Shown: piece after piece, positions 17,376 through 26,133 of the stretch
Layout of the letters: each line of letters begins with the position of its first letter
How positions within the stretch are numbered: the stretch's first letter is position 1
NCBI GenBank assembly: GCA_002897695.1
Contig: BDTG01000033.1
Location: forward strand, 60,304 to 124,303
Direction of reading: 5' to 3'
DNA: 64,000 nucleotides
Source: a bacterium BMS3Abin14
GTDB lineage: Bacteria > BMS3Abin14
Notes under the pieces: model-generated
Told to the model about the DNA's origin: nothing
Seen by the model: only the letters and a program-made list of their open reading frames with translations
Databases searched by the model: none
Made by a program: the position numbers and the translations under genes

Positions 17376-18904
17376 TTATACAGCCCTCCGGCGAGGCATA
17401 ACCCCACAAGGCCTATCTGCGCCACATAGGGAAGGAAGGGGATATCCTCTCTTCCGCTTATCCTGGACGCCGCCGCCAGGGAGAGGATAATCCCCGCCGC
17501 CATGATCCCCCCGGTAATCCATCTCAAAACTGGGATGGAGAGGATAAGATGCGGCCTGGATAACAGCTCCAACTCCTCGACGGCGAGGTATGACCGAATC
17601 CCCACCGGATCGGCCATCCCCAGAGGCAGGTAGCCCAGTTTTGCGTTGAGCTTGACCAGCGCCAACACCAGGTGTCCGCCCAGAATAATCGGGAGCAGCA
17701 TCGGAAGGCAGGCGGCCGTAAGCCCCCCCAGGGTGTCGGTCCTCTCCACCACGGCCTCATCACCTTCCTGGTCTTTCGATGGAACCCCCGGAGTACGCGG
17801 CGCAAGCCAGAACCTTACTGTGGGGAACGATCTATCCGAATCCGGTGCGGTTCCCATTGCCGCCCCTCCGGCAGAGACGGCCCGGGCCGCATGAACAAGG
17901 ATGGAAGGCGCAAAGATAAGCAACCCGGGGAGCAGGAGCCCCACCCAGACCAGGTAAAGGACACGGCCGGCGCCTGTGCCGACCACCGGTGCGAGAACGC
18001 TCACCGGAATGGCCAGGACGGACCCCAGCGCCGGCCAGAAGCGGCTGTAGCTTAAGAGCAGAAATCCCAGGAGCACCGCTGTCAGGGCGATTTCCGAATA
18101 ACGGGGGTACCTTTCCGTCCACAACGCCGTGAGGGGAGTCCGCCAGGAAAGCTGAACGTTATCGTGAGGACAGGCGCGCAGGCAGTTAAAACATCCCAGG
18201 CACCGCCCCGTGCCCTTCATGTCCCATACTGAAAGGTTAACCGGACAGGGGTGATGACGCAGGCGGAAAACCGAGCGAACCCTGCCCAGGGCCAATCTTA
18301 TCCACCGGTCACTCCCTCTTATGCAGTCCCGGCTCTCACAGTCCTCGCAGACGTCCCGGTCCCGGACGGTCACCTCCACGGGCGCCACCCTGGAATAGAG
18401 ACCGAGCATCCCCCCGATCGGACACACGTAGGAGCAAAGGGACCTGCCGGAGAACACCAGGCCGAGGAGCAGGGCGAGGATACCCCACGCGGCCAGGTAG
18501 AGAGCCGTGGCGCCCGGGTAATGATGTAAACGGTAAAGCCCCATGAGCAGAAGGGTGGCCAGCATCAGAACTGCCTTGGGATAGTCATTTCTCAGGGATC
18601 TTGGAAAGGGCCGGGAAAGACCCCATCTAGATACAATTTCGTTCAGCGCTCCAAGGGGGCAGACACCGCACCACAGCCTCCCGAAAAAGGGTGTCAGGAC
18701 CACTAGTCCCATAAGCCAGACGGCCCAGAAGAGGAGGTTGCCGAGGTTTGTATACATCAGCGGGTCCGGAACATCGACACCCTCGATCCCCCAACGTCCC
18801 CAGGAGATCACAACCACCCCCGCAAAGGCCGCCATGGAGGCACTTCTGAGGACCGTCCAGAACGCAATGCTTTTAAAAAAACGAGGGGATATACCCGGCA
18901 TCAT
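17363..18904 (-). CDS. polytopic membrane polyferredoxin (NapH/NosR-like)
   Basis: About 513 residues. Two NapH/NosR-type membrane Cys motifs (WCGVCPLGALNE and LCSYVCPIGGML) precede a ferredoxin-like region with CEDCESRDC and CLGCFNCLRACP, then a C-terminal block of further helices. Such proteins pass electrons across or along the cytoplasmic membrane. The frame is open to base 19000 but that would overlap the HEAT gene by 44 bases; ATG at 18904 (or 18901) follows AAAAAGGAAG. The extra C-terminal membrane domain is longer than in NapH. Downstream come two orphan binding proteins. Confidence 0.83.
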   Translation of the reverse strand: MMPGISPRFFKSIAFWTVLRSASMAAFAGVVVISWGRWGIEGVDVPDPLMYTNLGNLLFWAVWLMGLVVLTPFFGRLWCGVCPLGALNEIVSRWGLSRPFPRSLRNDYPKAVLMLATLLLMGLYRLHHYPGATALYLAAWGILALLLGLVFSGRSLCSYVCPIGGMLGLYSRVAPVEVTVRDRDVCEDCESRDCIRGSDRWIRLALGRVRSVFRLRHHPCPVNLSVWDMKGTGRCLGCFNCLRACPHDNVQLSWRTPLTALWTERYPRYSEIALTAVLLGFLLLSYSRFWPALGSVLAIPVSVLAPVVGTGAGRVLYLVWVGLLLPGLLIFAPSILVHAARAVSAGGAAMGTAPDSDRSFPTVRFWLAPRTPGVPSKDQEGDEAVVERTDTLGGLTAACLPMLLPIILGGHLVLALVKLNAKLGYLPLGMADPVGIRSYLAVEELELLSRPHLILSIPVLRWITGGIMAAGIILSLAAASRISGREDIPFLPYVAQIGLVGLCLAGGLYKWLF

Positions 18905-18956
18905 CTTCCTTTTTCTTTCCAGGGTCGTAAGAAATCCAGTGTTTAAGGCAAAATAA

Positions 18957-19850
18957 TCAATGATACAGGTTGTAAGGTTGAACCATTCGGCCATCCTCAT
19001 TCCGGTAGAGGACCTGCTTTCCCGTAAGGGTCTCCAACGACCTTGCTGCCCACTCCCTCACCACCGGTTCGGGATCATCGAGAGTCAGGCGCAGGGCGGG
19101 CACTGCGCCTGCATCCTCCAGGTTTCCCAACGCCTGAGCGGCCTGACGGCGCACCGACCACGTGTCGTCGGAAAGGTCCTCCAGAAGGGGCTGAAGCGCC
19201 CTTGGATCCCCGATGCGTCCCAGCGCCCAGACCGCGGCATCCAGGTTGACGCCCTCCACCTCCGTCAACAGCGGAACGGCTGCACTCTCCCTTATCTCGC
19301 CCAGAACGCGTATGGCCGCCCTGCGTGCCTTCACATCGTCCGACCTCTCAAGCAGCACCCTGAGCACCCGGGGGCCGACAGATGGGCCGAGCCGCACCAG
19401 GGCCCGGACAGCGGTCTTCCTCAGGACCACATCGTCGGTGGCCAGAGACCGGAGCAGCAGGGGGACGACGGAGAGGTCGCCGATCTCTCCGAGGGCCCAG
19501 GCAACCGCATATCGCCTCATACCCTTCCGGTCCAGCGCCGCCTTCAGCTCCGGGAGGCTGTCCGTGGAACCGATGCTGCCCAGGGCCGCCGCGCAGGCCT
19601 CGAAAAGGTCCTGGTCATCCGACCCCAATCCCCCGTAAAGAAAGGGGATCATTGGATCACCCATGGACACCACCGATCTGTACGCATCCAGGGACCTTTC
19701 CCTGTCGCGGTCTCCCATGGCCAGGACCAGCCTGTCGGCAGCGCCGCCGTCCCCATGGGCCGCGTTAAGGGCCAGGGTATCAATGCTCTCGTGCGCGGTG
19801 GAACAGGCCACCATGATAGCGGCGATGAGGGCCAGAATCAGGTTTCTCAT
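18957..19850 (-). CDS. HEAT-repeat lipoprotein
   Basis: About 297 residues with a lipoprotein signal (AAIMVACST) and at least five HEAT/PBS-lyase-type repeats such as LPELKAALDRKGMRRYAVAW and LQPLLEDLSDDTWSVRRQAA. It is probably a periplasmic or outer-membrane-attached scaffold. ATG at 19850 overlaps the stop of the preceding gene as TGATG; a GTG six bases earlier is less likely. No catalytic residue is evident. Confidence 0.8.
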   Translation of the reverse strand: MRNLILALIAAIMVACSTAHESIDTLALNAAHGDGGAADRLVLAMGDRDRERSLDAYRSVVSMGDPMIPFLYGGLGSDDQDLFEACAAALGSIGSTDSLPELKAALDRKGMRRYAVAWALGEIGDLSVVPLLLRSLATDDVVLRKTAVRALVRLGPSVGPRVLRVLLERSDDVKARRAAIRVLGEIRESAAVPLLTEVEGVNLDAAVWALGRIGDPRALQPLLEDLSDDTWSVRRQAAQALGNLEDAGAVPALRLTLDDPEPVVREWAARSLETLTGKQVLYRNEDGRMVQPYNLYH

Positions 19851-20620
19851 CACCACACCTTGTGAACGATGATATCGATCCCCCGGCTGATCTCCCGCTT
19901 GCGAACCACTACCCCGGACGGGTCGACGGTTCCCTCATCGTACCTTCCATAAAGATCGCCAAGCTGTGGCGGCCCCCCGAACCGGTCCCGTGCCGCAAGA
20001 TAGTAGGTGCCGCCATGCCTGACCTTCACAAGATAACGGCCATCCGGGCCTGTCTTCTCGCTCACGTACTTGGGGCGCTCGGACATCTGGATATGATCAT
20101 AGACATGCACCCGAATACCTGCAGCGGGTTTACCGTCGGCATCGTAAACCGTGCCCTCGACCCCGGTATTCCCCCTGACCTGCAGGGAAGGAAAGGCTTT
20201 TTCGTTGGCCACCTTTACGACAGCGGAAAAATTCAGGATCAGCGGGGTCCCGGACCTCACCTCGAAGGAAACAGGTTGGCTTTTGTAATCACCGATCTTC
20301 ACGGGGCCGGCGCTCTCACCCGATTTCCGTTTTCTCACAACACCGACATACCGCCCCGGGGGAAGCGCCAGGGAGAACGCGCCGTCCGGTCCCGTGGGCT
20401 CCGAGATAACCCTGGCCGGCGCAAAAATATCCTCACCCTCGCCATAGATGTAGAGACGCGCTTCGCTCAGGGGAACCGTGACAGTCCCCGAAACGGTGGA
20501 CGGGCCGGCCTTATCCGTTTTGGAACAACCGGAGATGAGGATCAGGATGACCGCCATCATGACCGGCATGGCCACCAGGGGAATAACAGGTCTGGGCTGT
20601 CTAGAAATCCAGCGGTTCAT
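19850..20620 (-). CDS. CarbReg repeat lipoprotein 1 (carboxypeptidase regulatory-like)
   Basis: 256-residue exported lipoprotein (LILISGCSKT) made of two beta-sandwich units of the carboxypeptidase regulatory-like type. Each unit has the pattern GTV..G.P..GA.. followed by TGPDGAFSLALPPGRYVGVV, then a GP.K.GDY segment. The C-terminus carries the signature RFGGPPQLGDLYGRYDEG and ends in VHKVW, shared with five other products in this window. The shortest of the six paralogues. It overlaps the haem protein gene upstream by 20 bases. Such domains are usually adhesive or ligand-binding and non-catalytic. Confidence 0.8.
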   Translation of the reverse strand: MNRWISRQPRPVIPLVAMPVMMAVILILISGCSKTDKAGPSTVSGTVTVPLSEARLYIYGEGEDIFAPARVISEPTGPDGAFSLALPPGRYVGVVRKRKSGESAGPVKIGDYKSQPVSFEVRSGTPLILNFSAVVKVANEKAFPSLQVRGNTGVEGTVYDADGKPAAGIRVHVYDHIQMSERPKYVSEKTGPDGRYLVKVRHGGTYYLAARDRFGGPPQLGDLYGRYDEGTVDPSGVVVRKREISRGIDIIVHKVW

Positions 20621-21617
20621 ATATATCCCTCCCGGATACTCCAGCGATTCTGAACCCTTTTTTCAGCTCCAGGGCAAGCGCTTCACGGGCAACGTGGTGT
20701 TCCCTCCAGGTATTGTCGAAGATACTGAGACTGAAGGGGATCCTCACACCCGGGGTAAAAACACGGTCGCCGGAATCACCCGTGGCCAGGCTTCTTCGGA
20801 AGAGGACGTGCCATTTTCCATTGTTCCAGTCCGATACGGCGCCGACGTCAGCCTCCTTGCCGGTGGGGGCCGTCAACAAAAAGTAGGGGGCCGTGGGAAC
20901 GCCGGACGACCAATCCACCCCCTTCGCGGGCCCGGCTTCCCCCTCGGCTGCGTTCAGAACGGGAATAACCTGGCCTCCGTCGCCCCGCTTCCCGTCATGG
21001 TCGATAACCATGTCATCGACGGCCCCGAACGGGGCCGTCACCCCGGCCCTCCACCTCCACAGGTCGAGGATTCCTTTGCCGGGATTCTTCATCTCCATTC
21101 GGATCCGTGTCCCACCGTCGTAAACGTCCACGTCCACCATGTGGCATGTGTTCTGACACCGGAATTCGGAATCTCCCGGCTGCCCCCACAAAAAGGCGAT
21201 CCCGTCATCCGCGCCCGGGTTTACGGCCCAGCCGGCATCCCCCAATTCCCAGCTGCCCAGATCTTCGTCCCTGGTAGGGTCCCCCCACTGGGCCAGGATG
21301 AAGATCTCCGACGGCGAGTAAAGGGCCTGAAGACGGACCCGAACCGGCTCGGACGAAGAAGGCCCGTGATGGCACTGGGCGGTAGACCGATGGCTGGTCT
21401 CACTGTCCAGCGCGACGATCTCCGACGGCTCGTGGACATTTCCCATCCAGGCAGTAAAATCAAGAGGCACAGCCCTCGACCAGTCGGATGCCGTAGGCTC
21501 CCCATTTACCGGCATTGCGACCAGCACACCCGTCTCAAAAGGGCTGGAACATGACGAACTCAGCAGCGCCAGGCCGATCAGCATAAGAAGGTAAAAATGT
21601 GTCCTCAAATCAGTCAC
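20601..21617 (-). CDS. ethylbenzene dehydrogenase-related haem-binding lipoprotein
   Basis: 338 residues, lipoprotein signal (LLSSSCSS). The body resembles the haem-binding gamma-subunit-like domain related to ethylbenzene dehydrogenase: a WSRAVPLDF start, QALYSPSEIFILAQWGDPT, and a late NGKWHVLFRRSL strand. A CQNTCHM motif (CX3CH) lies at about 155 where related cytochromes carry CXXCH, so a covalently attached or otherwise Cys/His-bound haem is plausible but unusual. It starts at GTG; a slightly internal start at TTG is possible. It leads the 21.6-15.9 kb gene run. Confidence 0.72.
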   Translation of the reverse strand: MTDLRTHFYLLMLIGLALLSSSCSSPFETGVLVAMPVNGEPTASDWSRAVPLDFTAWMGNVHEPSEIVALDSETSHRSTAQCHHGPSSSEPVRVRLQALYSPSEIFILAQWGDPTRDEDLGSWELGDAGWAVNPGADDGIAFLWGQPGDSEFRCQNTCHMVDVDVYDGGTRIRMEMKNPGKGILDLWRWRAGVTAPFGAVDDMVIDHDGKRGDGGQVIPVLNAAEGEAGPAKGVDWSSGVPTAPYFLLTAPTGKEADVGAVSDWNNGKWHVLFRRSLATGDSGDRVFTPGVRIPFSLSIFDNTWREHHVAREALALELKKGFRIAGVSGRDIYEPLDF

Positions 21618-21908
21618 CCGCTTTTAAGATACAGTCCAGAGTCCAGAGTAAGCCAAGAACCAGGGTCTAGAAAACCTCGATACCTCCATGCTGTCTTCCC
21701 TACAGCTTACAGCCTTCAGCCTATAGCCTGTTTTTCCCCCTCGCCCATGCACTCCTGCACTCCTGCACCCATGCTCCCTCTCACCCATACTCCCATACCC
21801 CCAGACTTCGACACTTTATTATCTACGATTGACAGCAAGGTTCGTACCAACAGGACAGTCCAGAGTCCAGTGTCCAGAGTACGCCAAGAACCAGGGTCGG
21901 GGTCCAAC
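21618..21908. repeat. repeat-filled intergenic region
   Basis: Nearly 300 bases without a gene. It holds two copies of GTCCAGAGTCCAGAGTA(A/C)GCCAAGAACCAGGGTC (about 21632 and 21852, the second slightly altered) flanking a block of CATGCACTCCTGCACTCC, CCATGCTCCC and CCCATACTCCCATACCCCC words. No convincing promoter for the downstream operon could be picked out. Confidence 0.65.
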
Positions 21909-23264
21909 TCACACCATGCGGTACTTGGCCATCTTGTAGCGCAGGGTGGTCCTCTTGATGCCGAGTTCACGGGCCGTACGGGTCTGGCTACCGCCGTTTT
22001 TCTCCAGAGTTCTGACAAGGATCTGTCTTTCAATGGCTTCGACTATCTGCGTTAAGGTCCTTCCGCCGCCGGGCAGGCCTTCAATATTTTCCCCTCCCCT
22101 CAGTTCCTCCGGAAGATCCCGCAGGGTAACGGCGTCACCCCTGCAAAGGACCACGGCCCTTTCCATGACGTTTTCCAGCTCCCTGACGTTGCCTTTCCAG
22201 TCATAGGCCTTCAGGGCCACGATAACCTCCGGGGCAATCCCGGAAAGCCTCTTGTTCATTTCGGAGCAGTACTTCCCGAGAAAGTGCTCTGCCAGTAACT
22301 CCACGTCCTCCTGTCGTTCCCGGAGAGCAGGAACCCTGATGTGCACTACGTTGAGACGGTAGAAAAGATCCTCTCTGAATCCCCCCTCCGTCACCATTTC
22401 CCTCAGGTTTCTGTTGGTGGCCGCAACTATCCTGGCATCGCTTCGAAGGAGCCGCGCCCCCCCGACCCGCTCGAATTCATGGGACTGGAGGAACCGCAGC
22501 AGCTTGACCTGAGCCGGAGGGTTCAGCTCTCCGATCTCGTCGATAAACAGGGTGCCGCCATCAGCAAGCTCAAATCTGCCCTTTCTTGTCGCCACGGCGC
22601 CGGAGAAAGCACCCCTTTCGTGGCCGAACAGTTCGCTCTCGAGGACGCCGTCGGCCAGGGCGCCGCAATTGACCACCACGAAGGGGCGATCCTTACGGCC
22701 GCTGTTTCTGTGGATGGCCATGGCAACGAGTTCTTTCCCCGTCCCGCTTTCCCCCTCAATGAGAACGCTTGCCATGGAAGGCGCCACGCTCAGAGCCAGG
22801 TCCATGACCTCGCGCATCTTTTCCGACACACCGATGATGCCCTTCAGATCGTATCGCCCGTGGATCTCATCCAGAAGCATATTCCTCTCGCTCACGAGCC
22901 GTTCATGCTCGAAGACCTTTGCCACCACTATCTTCAACTCATCCATCTGAAACGGCTTGGTGATATAATCGAAAGCCCCCAGCTTCATGGCTTCCACGGC
23001 GGACTCCACCGTGGCGTAGGCCGTTATCATGATAACCGGCAGGACACGGTCCATGCTGCGTATCCTTTTTAAAAGCTCGATACCATCCATTCCAGGCATG
23101 TCAATATCAGCGATAACGAGATGCCATTCCTCGCCCTCGATGAGGTGGATGGCCTCCTCTCCGCCCGAAATGGCCATGGCATAGTGCCCCACTTTCTCCA
23201 TCACCCTCGAAAGAAGGCCCCTCATGCCAGGTTCGTCGTCCACTATAAGGATTTTCCTGCTCAT
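21909..23264 (-). CDS. sigma-54 dependent response regulator
   Basis: NtrC-family regulator, 451 residues: receiver domain (phospho-Asp in VIADIDMPGMDG), AAA+ domain with GESGTGKE, and a C-terminal Fis-type helix-turn-helix ending at KMAKYRMV. The sigma-54 contact loop reads GAFSGA instead of GAFTGA. It follows directly on its kinase and on a ResB-like gene, so the three form one operon. Its targets are unknown; neighbouring electron-transfer and surface operons are candidates. Confidence 0.93.
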   Translation of the reverse strand: MSRKILIVDDEPGMRGLLSRVMEKVGHYAMAISGGEEAIHLIEGEEWHLVIADIDMPGMDGIELLKRIRSMDRVLPVIMITAYATVESAVEAMKLGAFDYITKPFQMDELKIVVAKVFEHERLVSERNMLLDEIHGRYDLKGIIGVSEKMREVMDLALSVAPSMASVLIEGESGTGKELVAMAIHRNSGRKDRPFVVVNCGALADGVLESELFGHERGAFSGAVATRKGRFELADGGTLFIDEIGELNPPAQVKLLRFLQSHEFERVGGARLLRSDARIVAATNRNLREMVTEGGFREDLFYRLNVVHIRVPALRERQEDVELLAEHFLGKYCSEMNKRLSGIAPEVIVALKAYDWKGNVRELENVMERAVVLCRGDAVTLRDLPEELRGGENIEGLPGGGRTLTQIVEAIERQILVRTLEKNGGSQTRTARELGIKRTTLRYKMAKYRMV

Positions 23265-24815
23265 TTATCCCTCCTCCGGGATGGTATTTTCTCTGTCCCT
23301 CACTTGCCCTACCGATGGAAGCCACAGTTCGAAGACGCCGCCTCTTCCCTTTACTGCCCGTATCCAGCCGCCGGCGTCCTCGATGAGCTTCCTGCAGATG
23401 GACAGACCAAGGCCGGTTCCTTCCCCTCTTTTCTTCGTGGTATAGAACGGATCGAAAATCCTTTCGAGACTCGCATCCTCAATCCCCGGCCCCACGTCGG
23501 CAAGCCGGACCATGTGTCCGTCTTTATCCTTGTCCCGCGCAGGGGACATACCGATGGCGATCTCTCCTTCCCCCTCCATTGCCTGGGACGAATTCAGGCA
23601 CAGGTTGACGATGACCTGGCGCAGTGCGTCCGGATCAGCGTGGACCAGGGAATCCCCGTCACCCAGGGTAAGCCGCCAACTGATTCTCCTGAAGGGCCGT
23701 TGCTCGGACAACTGGGATGTCAGGCCGGATATCAGCCCTTTAAGATCCACGGTCCCCTTTTCTCCAAGGCGGGGACGCGAGAAATCGAGGAGGCCGGCGA
23801 TGATACGTTTGCACCGTTTGGCCTCATCAAGGATTACCCCCGCATACTCACCGTGCTGATTTTCCGCCTCTGATTCCTCTTTGATCAGCTCCGCATATCC
23901 GAGTATGACACCGATGGGATTATCCAGTTCGTGAGAAACACCGGCGGAAAGCTGACCTAAGGCCGCGAGCCTTTCAGACCGTACAAGCTGGGTCTGAAGG
24001 TCCCTCATCCGCAGGTTGGTGTTCTGAAGCTCGACGTTGGCCCTCTCGAGATCCTCCTGCTGTTCCCCCAGGGAGTCGACCATCCTGTTGAACTGATCCG
24101 CCAGGTTGCCCATCTCGTCGCCCCGGGGAAGGTCGATCCGGTAGTCCCTGTCTCCTCCGGCGATTTTCGCCGCTCCCTGCGAAAGGACCTTCAGGGGGCT
24201 GGTAAGCGAACGCGAAAAAACGACGGAGAGCAATGCCCCGAGCGCCATGAGCAAAAACGCTCCTACGAGCACCCCCTTGATCAGGTTGGCCTTTTTTGCC
24301 TCAAGGGAGCTGTACCCGTAAACGTAGCGAACCGCTATGGGCCTGTTCCCCCCGCGGGTATTGACCGGGGCGAGGACATCGAGGAACTTCCGTCCTCGAT
24401 AGACTACCTCGTTTCTCAGGTGTTTTTTTGACCGGACCACCCCGGCCACCGCAGCCCCAATGCCGTTCCTCCAGAAATCCTCCAGACCGAGCGCCAGGTC
24501 CCTGGGAAGGGTGGAGAAAAGAGCCCTGCCGCTTTCAGTCAGGATCATGACCCCGAGGAGATCCTCGTTATGGACCGTCAGGAGGTCGATGGCCTCGGCT
24601 ATCTGGGGAGTAACGGACCCGTTGAACGTCCCCCCGAAGGTTCGCAGAACATCGAGTGACGTGTACATTGCGTAGGCGGTATTCCTCTCCCTGAACTCCT
24701 TTTCCCACAGGCGGGAAGCTGTCCGCACGGTGATGGCGGCGGTCAGAAGGACGGACACTGCGATGATAATCATTGAGTAGAGGAGTATCCGGTTGGGCCA
24801 GTTAAGCTTAATCAT
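23265..24815 (-). CDS. membrane sensor histidine kinase
   Basis: About 516 residues: N-terminal helix, a periplasmic sensor region of about 150 residues, a second helix near 195-215, HAMP (about 215-265), a coiled coil rich in Leu/Arg/Gln, HisKA with VSHELDNPIGVI and HATPase with DVGPGI and GTGLGLSI. The ATG used overlaps the ResB-like gene by eight bases; the frame is open 24 bases earlier. Partner of the adjacent response regulator. The periplasmic sensor has no recognised domain. Confidence 0.9.
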   Translation of the reverse strand: MIKLNWPNRILLYSMIIIAVSVLLTAAITVRTASRLWEKEFRERNTAYAMYTSLDVLRTFGGTFNGSVTPQIAEAIDLLTVHNEDLLGVMILTESGRALFSTLPRDLALGLEDFWRNGIGAAVAGVVRSKKHLRNEVVYRGRKFLDVLAPVNTRGGNRPIAVRYVYGYSSLEAKKANLIKGVLVGAFLLMALGALLSVVFSRSLTSPLKVLSQGAAKIAGGDRDYRIDLPRGDEMGNLADQFNRMVDSLGEQQEDLERANVELQNTNLRMRDLQTQLVRSERLAALGQLSAGVSHELDNPIGVILGYAELIKEESEAENQHGEYAGVILDEAKRCKRIIAGLLDFSRPRLGEKGTVDLKGLISGLTSQLSEQRPFRRISWRLTLGDGDSLVHADPDALRQVIVNLCLNSSQAMEGEGEIAIGMSPARDKDKDGHMVRLADVGPGIEDASLERIFDPFYTTKKRGEGTGLGLSICRKLIEDAGGWIRAVKGRGGVFELWLPSVGQVRDRENTIPEEG

Positions 24816-26001
24816 GACCCGAAAACCCCTCTGCATCATCCAGGTGGATAAAACGGCTGAGCGCCGCCTTCAGCTCGTCCACCGCTCTCTCCCGATCGCC
24901 CCTGGATGAAAGATGGACCGCTGTAAACTCCCCATCCCCGACAAGCACCACACAGCGATGTTTGACGAAGAGGGAAGCGGTCATGAAAAACAGGAAAAAT
25001 ACGCACCCTGCCCAGACCCCGATCCGCGCCGGATCTTTTACGATCTGGTAGCCCACGTACGGATGCCCGAAGGGGTCCGTCCCGTAATCCGTCATGTAAA
25101 AGGATAATCCTTCGAACCTTAAGGGGTGGTTCACCTCGATATCGGCCGTGACAAGGACGGAACCATCCCGCGAGATAGCTGTTTGGGCGCTCGCCTGTTT
25201 TTCGGGAAACGCGGCGAAAGCCACCGGAACCAGAGCCAGGCCGGAGTCCCCCACTTCTTCGCCCCCCCTCACGGGAATCCGATCCCCATTGCCCTTTACC
25301 CACATGGCCTTCAGTATCTTTTTTTCCACATCGAAAGAGAGGATCCGCACCCGGCCATCAAGGCCGGGAACTTTCAGATCGCCACTTACATGGGTAGTGA
25401 TAACCTTGCCCTTCCTGCCGGTTTTTGTCTCCCTGACACCGATTTTCAGGGCGACCGGATTGGGAACTTTTTTGAAATCGATGACGCTCAGGCGAAACGG
25501 AAGCGGGGCATCAGCCATGATTTTCCAGTTGAAATAGGTATCGGTAAAATCACCCACGGGAACCCTCTGCGTCCCGATAAAACCCATATAGGACCCGATC
25601 ATGGCAGAGGCCATTATGACGAGAAGGCTCAGATGTCCGGCAATAGTGAATACGTATCCGGCCGCTCCCCTGGAAAAAACCTTACCGTCGGTCCCCCCTC
25701 TCCGGCGGTAGCCGGCGGCCGTAAGATCAGATACAAGGCTTTGCTCCCGGTCCCGGCCTCCGGGGATACGCAGAAGCGGACGCCTGCGCAATGCCGCATC
25801 CCCTTTCAGGGATGAGAAAATGGCGGGAAGACGGGTGACCATGCAGGAAAGCATGTTGACGGAAAGCAGAAGGAGAAGGCCCCTGAACCACCAGGAGTGG
25901 TAAATATCCATGAATGTGCCCGCAGCGGCAGCGGCAGCGAAGAGGAGCATGACGGCCAGGGTCAGCCTCAGGGAAGCGAGGCGCTTAACGAACATTTTCA
26001 T
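24808..26001 (-). CDS. ResB-like cytochrome c biogenesis protein
   Basis: About 397 residues, ResB family (System II cytochrome c maturation). Helices at the N-terminus (SLRLTLAVMLLFAAAAAAG, SWWFRGLLLLLSVNMLSC), one near 120-140 and a C-terminal helix near 340-360 frame a periplasmic domain with GLSFYMTDYG. ResA/ResC (CcsA) are not adjacent. ATG at 26001 is chosen over an upstream ATG because it starts the hydrophobic N-terminus behind GAGGGTGG. It heads the operon with the kinase and regulator, hinting that haem insertion or redox state is sensed. Confidence 0.82.
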   Translation of the reverse strand: MKMFVKRLASLRLTLAVMLLFAAAAAAGTFMDIYHSWWFRGLLLLLSVNMLSCMVTRLPAIFSSLKGDAALRRRPLLRIPGGRDREQSLVSDLTAAGYRRRGGTDGKVFSRGAAGYVFTIAGHLSLLVIMASAMIGSYMGFIGTQRVPVGDFTDTYFNWKIMADAPLPFRLSVIDFKKVPNPVALKIGVRETKTGRKGKVITTHVSGDLKVPGLDGRVRILSFDVEKKILKAMWVKGNGDRIPVRGGEEVGDSGLALVPVAFAAFPEKQASAQTAISRDGSVLVTADIEVNHPLRFEGLSFYMTDYGTDPFGHPYVGYQIVKDPARIGVWAGCVFFLFFMTASLFVKHRCVVLVGDGEFTAVHLSSRGDRERAVDELKAALSRFIHLDDAEGFSGHD

Positions 26002-26133
26002 TCCAGAACCACCCTCATGCCAGATATCCGTCACCCCGTGTTCCTTGACAGTATTTTGTCATCAATTGGGCAAAAAAAATAGCCCTTGTAACAGTATACC
26101 GTCAGCTGTGGGTTTTGTTACAGAGAGCCGGTT

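Noticed and set aside
26085-26110. Hairpin GGGC...GCCC as a terminator before 26134
   Set aside because: Only four pairs around an A-run, with no T-run after it on the coding strand.
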